Shown here piece by piece: positions 60,916-64,000 of a stretch of DNA of 64,000 nucleotides. This DNA comes from Herbaspirillum sp. LeCh32-8. Its GTDB lineage: Bacteria; Pseudomonadota; Gammaproteobacteria; Burkholderiales; Burkholderiaceae_D. The first letter of the stretch is position 1, and every line of letters begins with the position of its first letter. The notes beneath the pieces were generated by a model. The model made no database searches, was not told the DNA's origin, and was given only the letters and a program-made list of their open reading frames with translations. The stretch spans positions 62,001 to 126,000 of the forward strand of contig NZ_JAGIPZ010000012.1 in NCBI RefSeq assembly GCF_017814915.1, in the 5' to 3' direction. A program made the translations under genes and the position numbers.

Positions 60916-62652
60916 ATGAGCATCCACGACGAGTCCGCCGGTGGCGGCAAGCCGGCATCCCCTTCCCCCGAACACGTCACCTCATCCGCAGCCCCGCAGA
61001 GCAATAGCCGCCGCCGCTTCCTCGGCAGCATGGGCGGCGTGGCGGCCATGAGCGCCGGCGGCGCGCTGACCGCCTGCGCCACCGATGGCCAGGGCAGCGT
61101 GCAATACCCGGTCGGCAACCCGGCCGATGCGGCGGCGCTGGACCGCGCACTGCGCGACAACGTCAAGACCATCGTGGTGATCTACGCGGAAAACCGCAGC
61201 TTCAACAACCTGTTCGGCGATTTCCCGGGCGTGGAAAAGCCGCTGTCCAAGCTGCAGCCCGAGGAATATCAGCAACGCGACCGCGACGGCACCCTGTTGA
61301 AGCAGCTGCCGCCGGACTGGAGCGGCACCGTCGGCCAGGAACAGGTGATCGAAGGCGTGACCTACCCCGCCGGCGCCCAGTACACCCCGAACCGCCCGAA
61401 CGCGCCGTTCGCGCTCAAGGGTCCGCAAGGCGAAGCGCTGCCGCTGGGCCTGGTCACGCGTGACCTGTGGCACGTGTTCTACCAGAACCAGATGCAGATC
61501 AACGGCGGCAAGAACGACAAGTTCGTCGCCTGGGCCGACTCCGGCGGCCTGGTGATGGGCTACTACGGCGACACCAAGTACAACCTGCGCCTGTGGGACC
61601 TGGCCCGGGAATACGTCCTGTGCGACAACTTCTTCCAGGGCGCCTTCGGCGGTTCCTTCATGAACCACCACTACCTGGTCGCCGCCGCGCCGGGTTACTA
61701 CCCGAACGTGATGAGCTCGGTCTCGCGCACCCAGGTCGCCAAGACCAAGAACAACGATCCGCTGTCGACCGAACTGGTGCCCGCCGAAAACAGCCCGGCC
61801 AGCGCCATGCAGGGCGCGCCGAAGTTCGGCCCCAGTGCGCTGACGCCGGACGGCTACGCGGTCAACACCATGGCGCCGCCGTACTGGCCGACCTGGGCCC
61901 GCGACAAGAACAACCCGTCCTACTCCGAACCCAACCAGCCCAGCGTGCTGGTGCCGCAGACCCACGAACACATCGGCGACAAGCTCAACAAGAAGGGCGT
62001 GGAATGGGCTTGGTACGCCGGCGCCTGGCAGGCTACGCTGGACGAGTTCAAGGACTCCAAGGGCATCCCAAAGATCCCGAACTTCCAGTATCACCACCAG
62101 CCTCTCAACTACTTCAAGAACCTGGGTCCCGAGAATCCGTCCGAGCGCAACAAGCGCCTGCGCGACGGCGGCCTGGGCGACGAGGCGCGCACCAACCGCT
62201 TCCTGGCAGATGTCGAAGCCGGTCGCCTGCCGCCGGTCACCTTCTACAAGCCGCAGGGCAACCTGAACATGCACGCCGGCTACGCCGACGTCGCCTCGGG
62301 CGACCGCCACATCGCGCACATCGTCAAGAGCCTGCAGTCCAGCCCGCAGTGGAAGAACATGGTGGTGGTCATCACGGTGGATGAAAACGGCGGCTGGTGG
62401 GATCACGTGGCGCCGCCCAAGGGTGACCGCTGGGGCCCCGGCTCGCGCATCCCGGCGCTGGTGGTGTCGCCGTTCGCCCGCAAGGGCACGGTGGACCACA
62501 CCATCTACGACACCGCCTCGATCCTGCGCCTGATCACCCGCACCTTTGGCCTGGAAAAGTTGGACGGCGTCAAAGAGCGCGACGATGCCATGATCGCGCG
62601 CGGCCAGAAGCCGATGGGCGACCTGACCAACGCGCTGCAGTTCAGGGCCTGA
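60916..62652 (+). CDS. Acid phosphatase / phosphoesterase (AcpA/phospholipase C superfamily)
   Basis: A 578-residue exported enzyme. Tat signal SRRRFLGSMGG (31-41), followed by a lipobox-like LTAC (C54). Phosphoesterase core: IVVIYAENRSFNNLFGDFPG with the metal-binding Glu/Asn, CDNFFQGAFGGSFMNHHYL, GVEWAWYAGAW, NLNMHAGYADVASGDRHIAHI, and VITVDENGGWWDHVAPPKGDRWGPGSRIPALVVSPFARKG. This layout matches acid phosphatases of Burkholderia and Francisella AcpA rather than the longer PlcN/PlcH. It ends at a strong terminator. Confidence 0.93.
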   Translation: MSIHDESAGGGKPASPSPEHVTSSAAPQSNSRRRFLGSMGGVAAMSAGGALTACATDGQGSVQYPVGNPADAAALDRALRDNVKTIVVIYAENRSFNNLFGDFPGVEKPLSKLQPEEYQQRDRDGTLLKQLPPDWSGTVGQEQVIEGVTYPAGAQYTPNRPNAPFALKGPQGEALPLGLVTRDLWHVFYQNQMQINGGKNDKFVAWADSGGLVMGYYGDTKYNLRLWDLAREYVLCDNFFQGAFGGSFMNHHYLVAAAPGYYPNVMSSVSRTQVAKTKNNDPLSTELVPAENSPASAMQGAPKFGPSALTPDGYAVNTMAPPYWPTWARDKNNPSYSEPNQPSVLVPQTHEHIGDKLNKKGVEWAWYAGAWQATLDEFKDSKGIPKIPNFQYHHQPLNYFKNLGPENPSERNKRLRDGGLGDEARTNRFLADVEAGRLPPVTFYKPQGNLNMHAGYADVASGDRHIAHIVKSLQSSPQWKNMVVVITVDENGGWWDHVAPPKGDRWGPGSRIPALVVSPFARKGTVDHTIYDTASILRLITRTFGLEKLDGVKERDDAMIARGQKPMGDLTNALQFRA

Positions 62653-62667
62653 TCAGCTGATCGCCTG

Positions 62668-62707
62668 AAAAAAACGCCGCCGCGAGTTGATCGCGGCGGC
62701 GTTTTTC
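62668..62707 (+). terminator. Terminator after the acid phosphatase gene
   Basis: AAAAAAACGCCGCCGCGA / TCGCGGCGGCGTTTTT with a four-base loop; active in both directions. Confidence 0.93.
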
Positions 62708-62774
62708 TTTTGCGTCGGTGAGGCATCTCGAGCGACGTGGAGGCACGGCGAAAAACGGAGGTTGAGACATGACC

Positions 62775-63090
62775 AACGCCACTGGATCCCTGCTTTCGCA
62801 GGAACGACACTGAAAAGGCAGCCAATCCCTCCGCACGCCCAAGACACCTCCTACCCGTCGTTCCTGCGGAAGCAGGAGCCCAGCGTCGTTCAACGGACGT
62901 TGAGGCACGACGAACGCCACTGGATCCCTGCTTTCGCAGGGACGACACTGAAGAGGCAGTCAATCCCTCCGCACGCCCAAGACACCTCCTACCCGTCGTT
63001 CCTGCGAAAGCAGGAACCCAGCGTCGTTCAGCGGAGGTGAGACATCATCAAATCCACCGGATCCCGGCCTTCACCGGGATGACGGGGAAC
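62775..63090. repeat. Tandem 138-bp repeat built from REP-like palindromes
   Basis: Unit 1 (62775-62912) and unit 2 (from 62913) are nearly identical with a 138-bp period. Each contains two inverted copies of a palindrome with core CCTGC-TTTC-GCAGG or its complement. A third, diverged palindrome (GATCCCGGCCTTCACCGGGATGAC-like, about 63058-63084) follows. The same core occurs at 42.35 and 42.45 kb. Confidence 0.85.
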
Positions 63091-63123
63091 CTGAGCAGGC
63101 GTAGGCGTAAGCTCACCGCAATC

Positions 63124-64000
63124 TCAAGCCAGCCACGGCGGCGCCGCCTCCTTCAGGCTGATCTTCTTCGGAATCAGCTTCAGGTCGAGGAAGGTATCGG
63201 CGATCTGCTGCTGCTCATCCAGGATGGCCGGGGTGATCGGCACGGTGCCGAAGTGGTAGCGCCCCACGGCGACCTCCAGCACGTTCTTCGGCAAGCCCAG
63301 GATTGTCGCCAGCTCGGCGGCGTAGTCGTTCGGCCTGGCCTTGGCCCATTCGTCCAGCTTGCCCAGTTCTTCCAGCGCGATCTTGATCAGGTCGGCGTTG
63401 TTCTTCGCAAATTCGCGCGAGGAGAAATAATAAGCGCGGTTCTTCACCACGCCGTCGGCATTGGCCAGGATGCGTGCCTGCAGCGTCTGCTCGGCTGCCG
63501 CCAGATAAGGTTCCCAGATCACCCAGGCGTCCACCGCGCCGCGCTCGAAGGCGGCGCGCGCATCGGCCGGGGCCAGCCAGACCGGCGTGACGTCGCCGTA
63601 CTTCAGCCCATGCTTTTCCAGCAGCTTGACCAGGAAGTAATGCACGTTCGACCCTTTGTTGAGCGCGATGCGCCGGCCTTTGAGATCGGCCGGCTGCTTC
63701 AGCGCCGAGCCCTTGGGCACCAGCACCGCCTCCACGAAGGGACGCGGCACCGTGGCCGCCACGTAGGCCAGCGGCGTGCCGGCCGCCTGCGAGAAGATCG
63801 GCGGCGCTTCGCCGACATCGCCGAAGTCGATCGAGCCCGCGCCCAGCGCTTCCAGCTGCACCGGCCCGGCCGTGAACTCGACCCATTTCACCGACGCGCC
63901 CAGCAGCGCCAGGCGCTGCTCCAGCACGCCGCGGGCACGCACGATGCTCAATGCACCCTTCTGGTAGCCGACCCGCAGCTCGCGCGTGGCGGCGCGCGCC
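63124..64000 (-). CDS. Second SsuA-like aliphatic sulfonate-binding protein, 5' end outside window
   Basis: Periplasmic binding protein of the sulfonate/nitrate/taurine class, 292 codons visible. Begins inside the mature protein at RELRVGYQKGALSIVRARG. Diagnostic parts SIDFGDVGEAPPIFSQAAG, RRIALNKGSNVHYFLVKLLEKHG and [30 protein letters not shown] match the SsuA at 5804-6796 almost position for position. C-terminus: FLDLKLIPKKISLKEAAPPWLA. The gene continues to the right of the window; its transporter partners, if adjacent, are outside. It is probably a paralogue with a different sulfonate range. Confidence 0.93.
   Translation of the reverse strand, partial: ARAATRELRVGYQKGALSIVRARGVLEQRLALLGASVKWVEFTAGPVQLEALGAGSIDFGDVGEAPPIFSQAAGTPLAYVAATVPRPFVEAVLVPKGSALKQPADLKGRRIALNKGSNVHYFLVKLLEKHGLKYGDVTPVWLAPADARAAFERGAVDAWVIWEPYLAAAEQTLQARILANADGVVKNRAYYFSSREFAKNNADLIKIALEELGKLDEWAKARPNDYAAELATILGLPKNVLEVAVGRYHFGTVPITPAILDEQQQIADTFLDLKLIPKKISLKEAAPPWLA

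Larger units (their letters stand above)
62653..63123. other. Intergenic region with terminator and palindromic tandem repeat
   Basis: 471 bp: the terminator at 62668-62707, then two 138-bp tandem copies and a diverged third unit up to about 63090. No gene. Confidence 0.7.

Noticed and set aside
60982-62499. 505-codon minus-strand frame opposite the acid phosphatase gene
   Set aside because: No domain or ribosome-binding site; the plus-strand protein is full length with conserved catalytic segments.
62775-63090. Possible CRISPR array
   Set aside because: There are only two to three units, spaced 138 bp, with palindromic elements inside the unit and no unique short spacers; no cas gene in the window.

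Overview
This 64-kb window is chromosomal DNA of a high-GC betaproteobacterium, most likely a Herbaspirillum-like member of the Oxalobacteraceae. That placement rests on gene content and order: an ssuEADCB cluster with a 71-residue ssuF-type gene, polyhydroxybutyrate genes (phasin, intracellular depolymerase), a Gcr-type 'site-specific recombinase', DUF1841, and rsxB overlapping nth. It is inference, not a database result. I saw no rRNA, tRNA, CRISPR array, prophage or insertion sequence.

Layout. (1) 1-8.6 kb, minus strand: sulfur acquisition. sbp, ssuE, ssuA, ssuD, ssuC, ssuB and an ssuF-like gene are followed by a degenerate EAL-domain protein, a small serine hydrolase and cysT, which runs off the left edge. 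The sulfonate genes lie between the sulfate-binding protein gene and its permease gene. A second SsuA-like binding protein runs off the right edge (63.1-64 kb). (2) 9-27.5 kb: mostly housekeeping and accessory genes. They include an IclR regulator, a PBP7-type endopeptidase, a methyltransferase divergent from an XRE/MmyB-like regulator, an EamA exporter, a histone-deacetylase-family amidohydrolase, a phasin and a CinA-like protein. A four-gene run follows (beta-propeller, polysaccharide deacetylase, sterol-desaturase-like, EI24), then FKBP, acyl-CoA-binding protein, a hydroxyacid dehydrogenase, an NhaD-like antiporter, pncB and a LivK-like protein. A candidate small RNA with an anti-Shine-Dalgarno loop lies at 16.4 kb. 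(3) 27.9-42.3 kb: fdxA, a TrxR-like ferredoxin-NADP reductase, phaZ, an OpgC-like membrane protein, rsxB-nth, a second amino-acid-type binding protein, DUF1841, two small cytochromes c, the Gcr-family membrane protein, and a MoxR ATPase / GNAT / VWA trio. (4) 42.5-55 kb: a metal-resistance island. copZ diverges from copA-cueR across two mirror-image CueR-type promoters. cadR diverges from a cadA-type ATPase across a CadR-type promoter. Behind cadA, with short gaps or overlaps, follow a His/Met-rich secreted protein, a TolC-type lipoprotein, a multicopper oxidase, a DUF411 protein and a CusF-like protein. (5) 55-64 kb: an acyl-CoA ligase, purU, a bactofilin, a 1-kb gap without a convincing gene, a Pr6Pr membrane protein, an acid phosphatase/phospholipase-type enzyme, and a tandem palindromic repeat.

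How the genes work together. Region 1 imports sulfate (Sbp plus CysT) and imports and desulfonates alkanesulfonates (SsuABC, SsuD, SsuE). The same short motif lies upstream of sbp and of cysT, consistent with co-regulation. Region 4 senses Cu(I) and Cd/Zn/Pb through two MerR-family regulators, exports them with two P1B ATPases, and oxidises or binds copper in the periplasm. Phasin and depolymerase are the polyhydroxybutyrate storage genes present here, and a TGC-N3-GCA site overlaps the predicted phasin transcription start.
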